A DNA stretch of 64,000 nt from Thermoleophilaceae bacterium (GCA_036378175.1 DASUWY010000041.1:24027-88026); one strand, 5' to 3'. Positions 26,953 to 34,972 are shown, counted from the first letter of the stretch. A program made the numbers and translations. Notes: generated from the sequence alone by a model not told the origin.

Positions 26953-28743
26953 CTACTTCGCAGCCTCCGCCTGGAGTGCGTAGTACCCCGGCTTCTTCGT
27001 GCCGTCGGACCTCACGACCCCATACCAGTCGCACGAGCCGAAGTCGTGGTAGTTGAAGTACATCACCGCGGCCACGTACCCCGTGCTGCGTGCCCAGTCG
27101 AGGAAGCCCGTGATGTTGGTCGCCTGGTCGGTCTCGGACCACTGGAAGCTGTCGCCAGTGCTCGAGCATTGCGTGGCGGTCGGCCAGCCGACCTCCGTCA
27201 CGTAGACCGGCTTGCCGCTGGTGGAATACGCCGTGGCCACCTCGGTCCGGCTGCCGAGCGCGGACTGCGTCCGATCGCTTGTGCCGCCGTACGGGTGCAC
27301 GGTGACTCCGTCCACGTATTGCATCGGGTTTGACACCGCGGTCGAGCCACGCCATTCGTTGCACCAGTAGTTGTTCCACGACTGGTTCTCGCAGGACGCG
27401 AGGATCTTCGGCGCGCTGGTTCCGTAGCGCGTGTGGAAGGCGTTCCAAGTCGCCTGGAGCAGACGTGCATACGCGTCCGCGTTCGTCTGGGAGCTCGCGT
27501 TCGTGCCCCACCACTTGGGCCACCAGGGCTCATTCAGCACCTCAATGAACGGGCACCTGTCCGTGGTGCAGTTCGAGCCGTACCAGCTCAGCGCGTTGCT
27601 CGCCCACGTGGTCGGGTTGAGCGCGCTGATGCCGCTGCTGTTGTACGGGCCGCTGAAGTCGACCTCGACCTTCACACCCGCGCTCTCGTAGTTCGCGAAG
27701 GTGGTCGTGGACAGGCTGCTGTCGAGACGCGTGTAACCCACCGCGTTCTTCACGTCGCTGACGCCGGTGGTGCCGTAGCTCGCCCCGTTGAGGCCGACGA
27801 TCATCGAGGTGGGCGATGGGGTCGGGGTGGGCGTCGGCGTGGTGCCGGTGCCCGTGGAGCCCGTGGTGCCCGTGGTGCCGGTGGTCCCGGTCGTCCCGGT
27901 CGTGCCGGTGGTGCCGGTTGTGCCCGTCGTGCCGGTGGTGGTGCCGGTGGTGGTTGTGCTGCCGCTCGTGGTGGTCGACTGAAGGGACATCCGGTCCACC
28001 CGCAGGTTGCGATCGCACACGCCCTTCACGAGGTAGTCGTTGTTGTAGGCGATCGAGAACTTGTGGGAGCCGGCGGCGAGCGAGAACGCCGCGGAGTAGC
28101 TACTCCAGCTCGTGGTGGAAACGCCCACCGACATCGCCGTCTTGCCATCCACCTGGACAACCATGTTCGGGGCGCCCTTGCACTGGTCGCCGCGCGCCCG
28201 GACCGACAGGGCCGAGGCACTACCGGTCGTGATCGTCTTCGTCACGGTGCCGTTCGCGGGGTAGGAGAGTGCCTTGCTGGCGCTCGCGAGGCTGTCCGAG
28301 AAGACGTGGGTGTCCGAGTTCGTGGGGATCGTCATCGACTCCGCCTCGAAACCCACGACGTCGGTGGAGGGCTGCGCCGCGGGCGGGTCGCTTTGCTTGC
28401 TCACCGGCACCGGCTTCATGCTCTGCTGCGAGAGCACGCTCAGGCGGTGCTGAGCACGAACAAGACGGGTGCGCGCATGCTTCAGGGCCCGGCGCTGGTG
28501 AGCGCAGCGGTTGGCGCGGTGGGTTCGCATGCACCGCCTGAGCGCGTGGCGGGCCTTGAGCACCGCGCGGCGCGCGGTCGCGCGAGCCTGCTTCGCCCCC
28601 TGGAAGGTTTGGACAGAGGTTGCGTGACCGCGCGGCTGGGCGCTAGCCGAGGCGGCCGGGAGGACGAGAGACAAGAGGCACGCTGCGACGGGGATGGCGA
28701 GTCTCCAGCCACGGACGCGCGTTCCTGATCGGGCATACAACAT
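26953..28743 (-). CDS. Secreted glycosidase with CBM60-like module and Thr-Gly linker
   Basis: 596 residues. Signal peptide (about 12-35), then a very basic helical stretch rich in Arg/His/Lys (about 48-105). A CBM60-like calcium-dependent sugar-binding module spans about 128-258, with SVRARGDQCKGAPNMVVQVD and VCDRNLRVDRMSL. A repetitive TGT/TTG linker (about 262-305) leads into a clan GH-A barrel with FIEVLNEPWWPKWWG (acid/base) and VYVTEVGWPTATQC (nucleophile). The catalytic half is closely similar to the protein at 30395, but everything before it differs. ATG has a textbook AAGGAG site. Its 190-base leader is structured (see separate entry). Probably remodels the exopolysaccharide. Confidence 0.85.
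   Translation of the reverse strand: MLYARSGTRVRGWRLAIPVAACLLSLVLPAASASAQPRGHATSVQTFQGAKQARATARRAVLKARHALRRCMRTHRANRCAHQRRALKHARTRLVRAQHRLSVLSQQSMKPVPVSKQSDPPAAQPSTDVVGFEAESMTIPTNSDTHVFSDSLASASKALSYPANGTVTKTITTGSASALSVRARGDQCKGAPNMVVQVDGKTAMSVGVSTTSWSSYSAAFSLAAGSHKFSIAYNNDYLVKGVCDRNLRVDRMSLQSTTTSGSTTTTGTTTGTTGTTGTTGTTGTTGTTGTTGTTGSTGTGTTPTPTPTPSPTSMIVGLNGASYGTTGVSDVKNAVGYTRLDSSLSTTTFANYESAGVKVEVDFSGPYNSSGISALNPTTWASNALSWYGSNCTTDRCPFIEVLNEPWWPKWWGTNASSQTNADAYARLLQATWNAFHTRYGTSAPKILASCENQSWNNYWCNEWRGSTAVSNPMQYVDGVTVHPYGGTSDRTQSALGSRTEVATAYSTSGKPVYVTEVGWPTATQCSSTGDSFQWSETDQATNITGFLDWARSTGYVAAVMYFNYHDFGSCDWYGVVRSDGTKKPGYYALQAEAAK
27862..27950. repeat. Short tandem repeats encoding the Thr-Gly linker
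   Basis: A run of 9-base units of the form GTGGTGCCG or GTCGTCCCG, read on the minus strand as (Thr/Gly)-rich codons in the linker of the glycosidase. Likely length-variable between strains. Confidence 0.75.
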
Positions 28744-28936
28744 TTACGACTCCTTCGGTGCGGGACGGTCCCCTCACCCCTGCCGACGCCCGTCGCCGCT
28801 CTTTGCGGCAACGGCCGGAAGCTCAGGCCCGAGGCCGCCCGGAGGGTTGGTGCCCGCCGTCGGTGGCGGGCTTCACCCTTGGATCGGACGGCGGAAGGAG
28901 CCGTGCAGACCTCCGCGGCATGCCGTCGACGAATGT
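28744..28936 (-). promoter_or_regulatory. Long structured leader of the CBM60 glycosidase, class unknown
   Basis: About 190 bases on the minus strand between a terminator and the ATG at 28743. It contains GGGTGAAGCCCGCC, a strong stem GCCCGCC/GGCGGGC near 28850-28870, a GGCCTCGGGCC stem and a GCCGC/GCGGC stem before the AAGGAG ribosome site. It lacks the conserved 3' half of the c-di-AMP riboswitch found at 30163, so the class is open: riboswitch, attenuator or plain structured UTR. Confidence 0.4.
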
Positions 28937-28966
28937 ATGAAAACCCGCTCGATGCGGGCGGTTTTC
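28937..28966 (-). terminator. Terminator after the glycosyltransferase at 28965
   Basis: On the plus strand GAAAACCCGC, loop TCGAT, GCGG then GTTTTC after a 3-base bulge; on the minus strand the stem is followed by TTTTCA. It starts at the stop codon of the minus-strand glycosyltransferase and separates it from the glycosidase leader. Confidence 0.6.
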
Positions 28967-30074
28967 AGGTGAATCGCTCGTCTGCGGTACTGCTCAGCGC
29001 CCGAACGAGGGACTCGATCGAGAGGTGCTCCTGAGCCAGCGCGCGTGCACGAGTGCCCAGGTCGGCCGCCTGGCCGCTGAGCGCAGACACGAGCGCCGCA
29101 GCAAAGCTGTCGGCGTCGCCGGCCGCGAGGAAGTGCTCTCCCGTCCGACCGGCTTCGATCATGTTCGCGGCGTGCGTGGTGGTCACCACGGGCATGCCGC
29201 GTGCGAGCGCCTCCACGAGCTTGAGCGGCGAGCCCCCGCCGGTCAGGAGCGGGACCACCACGGCATCGGCGGCGGCGTATGCGGCGTCCAGGTCGTCCAC
29301 GAAACCGAGGATTCGTATGCGCGTGTCCGCTGGAGCGCGCTCCACGCCGCGGCCCACCACGTTCACGGAGGCTCCCGGAAGGGTGTGCCAGACGCGAGGC
29401 ATCACTTCGTCCACGAGGTAGGAGAGGCCCTCGGCGTTGGGCGCGTAGGTGAAGTCGCCGACGAACAGCGCCGTCTCGCTGCCCGGCCGGGCGGCCGGCA
29501 CCGGTAGGGACGCCACGTCCACCACATTCGGGGCGTGCCGCAGGCGCAGATCGCTGCCCGCGAGCGCCCGCGCCGAGTCCATGTCGGCGTGGGTGGCCAT
29601 CCAGCACTCGGCGAACCCTCCGAGCACGCGGCGCTCGAAGCTGCGCAGACGGGGCGTGCCGCGGAACGACGACTCGAGGTTGTGAGCCACATAGACGGCA
29701 CTTCGGCGGCGCGCGAGGGGCAGGAGCGCCGCGGCCGCCGTGGGGCCGTCCGCGATCACGCGGACGTCTGCGGCGGCATCTCGCGCCACCGCCATGACCT
29801 CGGGCGAAACGGCCCTGGCGAAGTCAAACGTCGCGCCTCGGGCCAGCGCCCACCCAGCCGTGAAGAGGCGCCGTGGCCCCCGTGACGGATCCACTCTGCG
29901 GAGCGTGACGTTCTTAGCCGCGGCGAGGTCGGAGGCGGGTGAGCCGCCGCCGAAGGGCACGTATGCCACCTCCACGTCGCCGAGCCGAGCCAGCGCCTGG
30001 ATGATCCCGCAGGTGCGCACGCCGCGGCCCGTGGTCCGCGCGGGCGTGTACGAGGTGATCACGAGATCGGGCAT
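28965..30074 (-). CDS. Glycosyltransferase family 4 (GT-B)
   Basis: 369 residues. N-terminal domain: PDLVITSYTPARTTGRGVRT, VIADGPTAAAALLPL and VYVAHNLESSFRG. C-terminal donor domain: TALFVGDFTYAPNAEGLSYL, VNVVGRGVERAPADTRIRIL and GFVDDLDAAYAAADAVVVPL with GGSPLKLVEALARGMPVVTT in place of the usual E-x7-E. This pattern is that of GT4 enzymes annotated as cell-wall or exopolysaccharide transferases; donor and acceptor cannot be assigned. The ATG at 30074 precedes the first strand. It lies between the two paralogous glycosidases, divergent from the riboswitch-controlled one. Confidence 0.82.
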   Translation of the reverse strand: MPDLVITSYTPARTTGRGVRTCGIIQALARLGDVEVAYVPFGGGSPASDLAAAKNVTLRRVDPSRGPRRLFTAGWALARGATFDFARAVSPEVMAVARDAAADVRVIADGPTAAAALLPLARRRSAVYVAHNLESSFRGTPRLRSFERRVLGGFAECWMATHADMDSARALAGSDLRLRHAPNVVDVASLPVPAARPGSETALFVGDFTYAPNAEGLSYLVDEVMPRVWHTLPGASVNVVGRGVERAPADTRIRILGFVDDLDAAYAAADAVVVPLLTGGGSPLKLVEALARGMPVVTTTHAANMIEAGRTGEHFLAAGDADSFAAALVSALSGQAADLGTRARALAQEHLSIESLVRALSSTADERFT

Positions 30075-30162
30075 TGAGGCCGTGGAGTATCCCGTGCCCG
30101 GCGGGCGGTCGCGGGAGGCGCTGGCGCAGTCGTCTGGCAGGTGTGCTTTATTGCTGTGCACA

Positions 30163-30303
30163 ACCAGCCGAGTCCCCGTCGCCAGAGGCGGGGAACGGGG
30201 GAACCACAGGGCCCGCAAAGGCCCACGGGGCGAATCGCACGCCATAGCGCGGCGTAGCGCGATCTTTCTCGCGCGAGCCCGACAGCTCACCTCGTAGGCG
30301 TTC
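30163..30303 (+). ncRNA. c-di-AMP riboswitch (ydaO/yuaA type)
   Basis: The conserved core is readable: GGGGGAACC (30197-30205), GGGGCGAATCG (30227-30237) and the diagnostic 3' half GAGCCCGACAGCTCACC followed by TCGTAGGCG (30275-30300). P1 is formed by GCC at 30167-30169 with GGC at 30297-30299. These match the conserved blocks of the ydaO/yuaA class, which binds two c-di-AMP molecules and commonly turns off cell-wall hydrolase and potassium-transport genes. The next gene on the strand is the secreted glycosidase at 30395, so that is the regulated gene. Together with its expression platform this accounts for most of the 320-base gap. Confidence 0.88.
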
Positions 30304-30336
30304 AGAAAGAAGGGGCGATCCAAGCGGATGCAGCGG

Positions 30337-30375
30337 GGCCTTTATGGCTGCGCTCAACTGCTGCGCCGAAAGGCC
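30337..30375 (+). promoter_or_regulatory. Expression-platform hairpin between riboswitch and glycosidase
   Basis: GGCCTTT (30337-30343) pairs perfectly with AAAGGCC (30369-30375), with an inner GCGC/GCGC stem. No T-run follows, so it may act on translation or as a Rho-type signal; its CCTT could alternatively pair with the AAGG of the ribosome site at 30386-30389. An ATG inside the hairpin (30344) is in frame with the gene but not needed. Confidence 0.5.
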
Positions 30376-30394
30376 GAAGACAAGTAAGGAAGCG

Positions 30395-31549
30395 ATGTCT
30401 CTCACCAGAACCCTCCGGCGCCGTGCTGGTCGCGCGGCCATTCTCCTGCTCGTAGCCTGCCTCTCGATCACCCTCATGGAGGGTGCGTCGGCTAGCGCTG
30501 CAACCAAGAAGTCCCACCACTGCAAGCGTCACCATCACTGCAAGAAGCACCGCAAGCACCGCAGGCACTGCAGGAAGCACCATCGCTGCAAGCACTGCAA
30601 GAAGCATCATCACTGCAAGCGCCATCGCGCCAAGAAGAAGCCGCAGGTCACGTCGCCGCAGGGTGCCGGAATCGCGCCTGCTCCCGCCCCCTCGCCGATG
30701 ATCGTGGGCCTCAACGCCGGCAACTACGGGTCCGCGGGGCTGGCCGACGTACGGAACGCCGTGAGCACGGTCCGGCTCGACAGCAGCGTGGGCTCCAGCA
30801 CCTTCCGCAGCTTCGCGAGCTCCGGAGCCAGGATCCTCGTTGACTTCAGCGGCCCGTACACGCAGTCGGGCGCGAGCGCGATCGACGCCGCGAGCTGGGT
30901 GACCAACGCGCTCAACTTCTACGCCGCGAGCTGCACCACCTCGGCATGCCCGTGGGTGCAGGTGCTCAACGAGCCCTACTGGCCAAGATGGTGGGGCCCG
31001 AACGCGGACTCGCAGGCCAACGCCGACGCCTACGCGCGACTCCTGAGGGCCACGTGGCAGGCCTTCCACACCCGCTATGGCTCGGCCGCGCCCCAGATCC
31101 TCGCCGCGTGCGAGGACCAGGACTGGAACCGCTACTGGTGCGACGAGTGGCGTAACTCGCCGGCCGTGCCGAACGCGCTCCAGTATGTGGATGCCGTGAC
31201 CCTGCACGCCTACGGCGGCATCGCCAACCGCAGCCAATCCGCCCTTGGAACGCGAGCCAACGTTGACACCGCCCACGCGGTGAGCGGCAAGCCGGTGTAC
31301 GTGACGGAGGTGGGCTGGCCGACCGCCACACAGTGCGGCAGCACGGGAGACAGCTTCCAGTGGTCGGAGGCCGATCAGGCGGCGAACATCACCGGCTTCA
31401 TGGACTGGGCGAGGACCACCGGTTACATCGCCGGCGTCTTCTACTTCAACTACCGCGATTTCGGTTCCTGCACCTGGTACGGCGTCGTGCGCGGAAACGG
31501 GACCCACAAGCCGGGCTATTACGCGTTGAAGGCCGAAGCGGCCAAATAA
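30395..31549 (+). CDS. Riboswitch-controlled secreted glycosidase with Cys/His/Lys-rich N-terminus
   Basis: 384 residues. Signal peptide about 1-36 (AAILLLVACLSITLMEGASA). Residues 38-82 are an extraordinary tract made almost only of Lys, His, Arg and Cys: 6 Cys (43, 49, 59, 65, 68, 74), 15 His and 14 Lys, in units like HHHCKKH. After a Pro/Ala linker comes a clan GH-A barrel with WVQVLNEPYWPRWWG (acid/base) and VYVTEVGWPTATQC (nucleophile), ending KPGYYALKAEAAK; it closely matches the C-terminal half of the protein at 26953. ATG 30395 is set by TAAGGA 5 bases upstream and by the signal peptide beginning there. The tract suggests metal binding or attachment to anionic polymer. Confidence 0.88.
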   Translation: MSLTRTLRRRAGRAAILLLVACLSITLMEGASASAATKKSHHCKRHHHCKKHRKHRRHCRKHHRCKHCKKHHHCKRHRAKKKPQVTSPQGAGIAPAPAPSPMIVGLNAGNYGSAGLADVRNAVSTVRLDSSVGSSTFRSFASSGARILVDFSGPYTQSGASAIDAASWVTNALNFYAASCTTSACPWVQVLNEPYWPRWWGPNADSQANADAYARLLRATWQAFHTRYGSAAPQILAACEDQDWNRYWCDEWRNSPAVPNALQYVDAVTLHAYGGIANRSQSALGTRANVDTAHAVSGKPVYVTEVGWPTATQCGSTGDSFQWSEADQAANITGFMDWARTTGYIAGVFYFNYRDFGSCTWYGVVRGNGTHKPGYYALKAEAAK

Positions 31550-31586
31550 GCCCCATTTCGAAAAATCCGGGGTACGATCGAGTCGA

Positions 31587-31613
31587 GACCTCTCCCCGTC
31601 CGTTGGAGAGGTC
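31587..31613 (+). terminator. Terminator hairpin after the riboswitch-controlled glycosidase
   Basis: GACCTCTCC (31587-31595), 9-base loop, GGAGAGGTC (31605-31613): a perfect 9-base stem 38 bases past the stop codon, followed by a pyrimidine-rich stretch. The rest of the gap to 31714 shows only the AAGGAGGTG ribosome site of the epimerase gene. Confidence 0.65.
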
Positions 31614-31714
31614 CGTCTCTATCTCCCTGAGATGACTCGTACGCATCAGAACCCACGCCCTGGGGCGACCCTCCACGCCTCGCCGAACGTAGATGTAGAC
31701 AAGGAGGTGGCCGC

Positions 31715-32692
31715 ATGAGCGGTGTGACCGTGATCACCGGAGGCGCCGGCTATATAGGCGCAGTAGCGACTGAGGAGCTGCTGGGCTCCGGCCGGGAGGT
31801 GCGCGTGCTCGACGTGCTTCTCCATCAGCAGGACCACATTGCTCGCTCGCTCGAGGAGAAGGGCGCCCGGGTGATTCGCGCCGACATCCGTGACGGCGAG
31901 AGCCGCCGCGCCGCACTCGAGGGCGCGGACGAGCTCGTGCATCTGGCCGCGATCGTCGGCGATCCCGCGTGTGCGCTCGATCCAAAGGAGTCGCAGGAGG
32001 TGAACGTGGGCGGCAGCCAGGCGCTGGTGGAGGATGCCAAGGCCGCCGGCATCAAGCGCCTCGTCTTCGCGTCCACCTGCTCGAACTACGGTCGCATGGC
32101 GGATCCAACCGTGCCGATCACGGAGGAGGGTGAGCTCCGGCCTGTGTCGCTGTACGCGGAGCAGAAGGTTGGTATCGAGAAGGCGATGCTGGACGGGGAC
32201 TTTGACGGCCTCAAGCCCACGTGTCTGCGTTTCGCGACCGTGTACGGCGTGGCACCGCGGATGCGCTTCGACCTCACCGTGAACGAGTTCACGCGGGACC
32301 TCTGGTCCGACAGGGAGCTCGAGGTCTTCGGGGAGCAGTTCTGGCGTCCCTACGTACACGTGCGCGACGCGGCACGCGCGGTGCGCACGGCGCTCGACGC
32401 TCCCGAGGAGAAGGTGGCACACGAGGTGTTCAACGTCGGGCGCTCCGGCGAGAATTACCGGAAGCTGGACATCGTCGAGGAGATCCAGAAGCGGCTCAAT
32501 ACCGGCAAGGTGAGCTTCGTCCGCCGCGACGAGGATCCTCGCGACTACAAGGTCAGCTTCGACAAGGTCCGTGAGGTACTTGGCTTCGAAACTACGATGA
32601 CCGTCCCGGACGGCATCCAAGAGGTGGCCGACGCCCTTTCTGCCGGCGCCTTCGAGGATCCCTTTGACCGCAGCTACCGAAACATTCCCTGA
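31715..32692 (+). CDS. NAD-dependent sugar epimerase/dehydratase (extended SDR)
   Basis: 325 residues. The nucleotide-binding motif TVITGGAGYIGAVATEELLG starts at residue 4; the active site has STCSNYG (about 118) and Y-x3-K in YAEQKVGIEKAM (about 145-149); RPYVHVRDAARAV is the substrate-domain strand. It converts a nucleotide-linked hexose (epimerisation or dehydration); the precise substrate is unclear. A near-perfect AAGGAGGTG ribosome site 5 bases before the ATG indicates strong translation. Its 3' end overlaps the first DegT gene by 29 bases, starting an operon that runs to at least 37678. Confidence 0.87.
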   Translation: MSGVTVITGGAGYIGAVATEELLGSGREVRVLDVLLHQQDHIARSLEEKGARVIRADIRDGESRRAALEGADELVHLAAIVGDPACALDPKESQEVNVGGSQALVEDAKAAGIKRLVFASTCSNYGRMADPTVPITEEGELRPVSLYAEQKVGIEKAMLDGDFDGLKPTCLRFATVYGVAPRMRFDLTVNEFTRDLWSDRELEVFGEQFWRPYVHVRDAARAVRTALDAPEEKVAHEVFNVGRSGENYRKLDIVEEIQKRLNTGKVSFVRRDEDPRDYKVSFDKVREVLGFETTMTVPDGIQEVADALSAGAFEDPFDRSYRNIP

Positions 32693-33818
32693 GATCCCCT
32701 TCTTCGATCTCCGGATCGAGCAAGAGGATCTCGACGCGGTTGCGGAGACGCTCCGGTCCGGCTGGCTCACGATGGGCCCCCGCACGGAGGCGTTCGAGCA
32801 CGCATTCGCGGAGTACGTGGGCAGCCGCCACGCCGTGGCGGTGTCCAGCTGCACGGCGGCGCTTCATCTCGCCTACCTGGCCGCGGGGGTCGGGCCCGGC
32901 GATGAGGTGATCGTCCCGGCCTTCACGTTCGCGGCCACCGCCGCGGCGGTGATCTACTGCGGCGGTACACCCGTGTTCGCGGACATCCCCGGCAGGCACG
33001 ATCTGGGAATCGATCCCGATGACGTCGAGCGCAAGCTCACGGACCGGACGAAGGCGATCTGCGCGGTTCACTTCGCGGGCTATCCCGCGCCGGTGGATCG
33101 CCTGCTGCAGCTCTGCGAGGAGCGCGGCATCGCGTTGATCGAGGATGCCGCACACGGTCCGGGCGCGACCCTTGGCGGAAAGGGGATCGGGACCTTTGGG
33201 CTCGCCGGCTGCTTCAGCTTCTTCTCGAACAAGGTTCTGTCGGTGGGGGAGGGCGGGATGCTCGTGACCGACGATGACGAGGTGGCTGCACAGGCGCGCA
33301 CCCTCCGCTCGTACGGGATGACGTCGGGCACGTGGGCGCGGCACAGCCAGGCCACCAACACCTACGACGTCACGGCGCTCGGATACAACTACAAGCTCGA
33401 CGAGCCGCGCTCCGCGCTGCTCATGTCACGGATGCGCCGTCTCGACGGCGACATCGCCCGTCGCCGGGAGTTGATCATGCAGTACAGGAGCGCGCTGCGC
33501 GGACTGGAGGGGATCACGCTGCCGTACCGTGACGAGGATGTGCCCGTGGCGTCCGGATACGTCATGCCGATCCTGCTCGACGATCCCGACTTCCAGCGGG
33601 AGTTCCGCGCGCGGCTGCGTGAGCGTCACGGCGTTCAGACGAGCGTGTTCTATCCCGCGACGCACACGTTCACGGCATACCGTGAGCGCTACGCGGACGT
33701 CTCGCTACCCCACACGGAGCTGGCCGCGCGCACGGAGGTCACGATTCCGCTCTTCGCGCACCTCACCGACGAGGACCAGCAGCGCGTGATCGAGGGCATC
33801 GAGGACTCGCTCCGATGA
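32664..33818 (+). CDS. DegT/DnrJ/EryC1/StrS sugar aminotransferase
   Basis: 384 residues. PLP-dependent transfer of an amino group to a nucleotide keto-sugar. SSCTAALHLAYLAAGVG and VIVPAFTFAATAAAVIY open the large domain, LIEDAAHGPGA gives the pyridine-binding Asp, and CFSFFSNKVLSVGEGG holds the Schiff-base lysine (SNK) at the family position. The only usable start is TTG 32664, preceded by GAGGA 6 bases upstream and lying inside the end of the epimerase gene. Followed by a tandem paralogue whose start overlaps its stop in ATGA. The epimerase may supply its substrate. Confidence 0.88.
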   Translation: MTAATETFPEIPFFDLRIEQEDLDAVAETLRSGWLTMGPRTEAFEHAFAEYVGSRHAVAVSSCTAALHLAYLAAGVGPGDEVIVPAFTFAATAAAVIYCGGTPVFADIPGRHDLGIDPDDVERKLTDRTKAICAVHFAGYPAPVDRLLQLCEERGIALIEDAAHGPGATLGGKGIGTFGLAGCFSFFSNKVLSVGEGGMLVTDDDEVAAQARTLRSYGMTSGTWARHSQATNTYDVTALGYNYKLDEPRSALLMSRMRRLDGDIARRRELIMQYRSALRGLEGITLPYRDEDVPVASGYVMPILLDDPDFQREFRARLRERHGVQTSVFYPATHTFTAYRERYADVSLPHTELAARTEVTIPLFAHLTDEDQQRVIEGIEDSLR

Positions 33819-34972
33819 GCTGGCGCGTTCCCCTCGCGGACCTCAAGATCCCGGAGGATGACGTCCGGGCGGTGCTCGAGTGCCTCGAGTCAGGCTGGCT
33901 CACCATGGGTCCGCGCACCAAGCAATTCGAGGAAGAATTCGCCGCGTTCGCCGGCTCGCCCCACGCGGTGGCCGTGTCGAGCTGCACCGCGGCGCTCCAC
34001 CTGTCCTGCCTTGCCGCAGGCCTTGGCGAGGGCGATGAGGCGATCGTGGCCGGCATGAGCTTCGTGTCCACGCCGAACGCCGTGCGCTACACGGGCGCGA
34101 CGCCGGTGTTGTGCGACATCGGCGGCCCGCATGACATGAACATCGACCTCGAGGACGTGGAGCGGCGCATCACCCCGCGCACGAAGGCCGTGCTGGCCGT
34201 CCACTTCTGCGGCTACCCGGCTCGCGTGCTCGAACTGCGGCGGCTATGTGACGAGCGCGGGCTCCTCCTGATCGAGGACGCCGCCCAGGCGGTGGGCGCC
34301 GTGGTGGATGAGTCCGGACGCCGCACCGGGACGGTGGGCGACCTTGCCTGCTTCAGCCTCTTCAGCAAGAATCAGCTTCCCGTCGGCGAGGGCGGCGTGG
34401 TGACCTCGGCAAACGAGGAGCTTGCGGCGAAGGTCCGCTCTCTCCGCTCGCACGCGATGACCAGCGTCACCTGGGACCGCCACCGCGGCTACGCGGACAC
34501 CTACGACGTGGTGGATGTGGGCTACAACTACCGCCTCGACGAGCCGCGCGCTGCGCTCGCGCTGTCGCGAATCAAGCGGCTCGACGGAGACATCGAGTCG
34601 CGCCGTGAGCTCGCCCGCACCTACCGCCGCGAGCTTGCGGGACTCGATGGGCTCGAGTTCGTGTGGGACGACGCCGACGTGGAGCGGGCATCTCACTTTG
34701 CCTTCCCGGTGCTGCTCGCCGACCGACCGGCTCGCGACCGCTTTCGGGAACGCCTGCAGGCGCTGGGGGTCCAGACCACCTGGTACCCGGCGATTCATCG
34801 CTTCAGCGACTACCGCAACACCTACGGAGAGCTGTCGCTCGAGCGGGTGGAGGCGGCGGCAGATCGCCACTGCGCGCTACCGATGTCCTCGGGCTTCTCG
34901 CGCAAGGAGATCGCGATCGTGGTGGAGGCCGTGAAGCAGGCGCTCGCCGAGGAGCTCGGGGCGGCAGCCTGA
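33815..34972 (+). CDS. DegT-family protein, tandem paralogue with displaced lysine
   Basis: 385 residues, same length and order of motifs as its neighbour: SGWLTMGPRTKQFEEEF, SSCTAALHLSCLAAGLG, LIEDAAQAVGAVV. The PLP-lysine segment reads CFSLFSKNQLPVGEGG. Aligned on GEGG, the family lysine position (SNK in the upstream copy) is Asn here and the lysine is one residue earlier. It may use the shifted lysine, or have lost transaminase chemistry, as in ColD-type dehydratases where the lysine is replaced. ATG overlaps the upstream stop (ATGA). The rest of the fold looks intact, so it is unlikely to be a pseudogene. Confidence 0.85.
   Translation: MSWRVPLADLKIPEDDVRAVLECLESGWLTMGPRTKQFEEEFAAFAGSPHAVAVSSCTAALHLSCLAAGLGEGDEAIVAGMSFVSTPNAVRYTGATPVLCDIGGPHDMNIDLEDVERRITPRTKAVLAVHFCGYPARVLELRRLCDERGLLLIEDAAQAVGAVVDESGRRTGTVGDLACFSLFSKNQLPVGEGGVVTSANEELAAKVRSLRSHAMTSVTWDRHRGYADTYDVVDVGYNYRLDEPRAALALSRIKRLDGDIESRRELARTYRRELAGLDGLEFVWDDADVERASHFAFPVLLADRPARDRFRERLQALGVQTTWYPAIHRFSDYRNTYGELSLERVEAAADRHCALPMSSGFSRKEIAIVVEAVKQALAEELGAAA

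Noticed and set aside
27862..27950. Tandem repeat considered as a CRISPR array
   Set aside because: The units are 9 bases without unique spacers and lie in frame inside a gene.
27788..27982. Plus-strand frame coding a long Val-Pro-Val run
   Set aside because: It is the complement of the Thr-Gly linker repeats in the glycosidase; no start signal or signal peptide supports it.
28744..28936. Leader considered as a second c-di-AMP riboswitch
   Set aside because: It has GGGTGAA but lacks the GGGGGAACC block and the CCCGACAGCTCACC 3' half that make the 30163 element convincing.
32664..32692. Frameshift suspected between the epimerase and first DegT gene because of overlap
   Set aside because: Both frames keep full family length and the TTG start has a ribosome site, so it is ordinary operon overlap.
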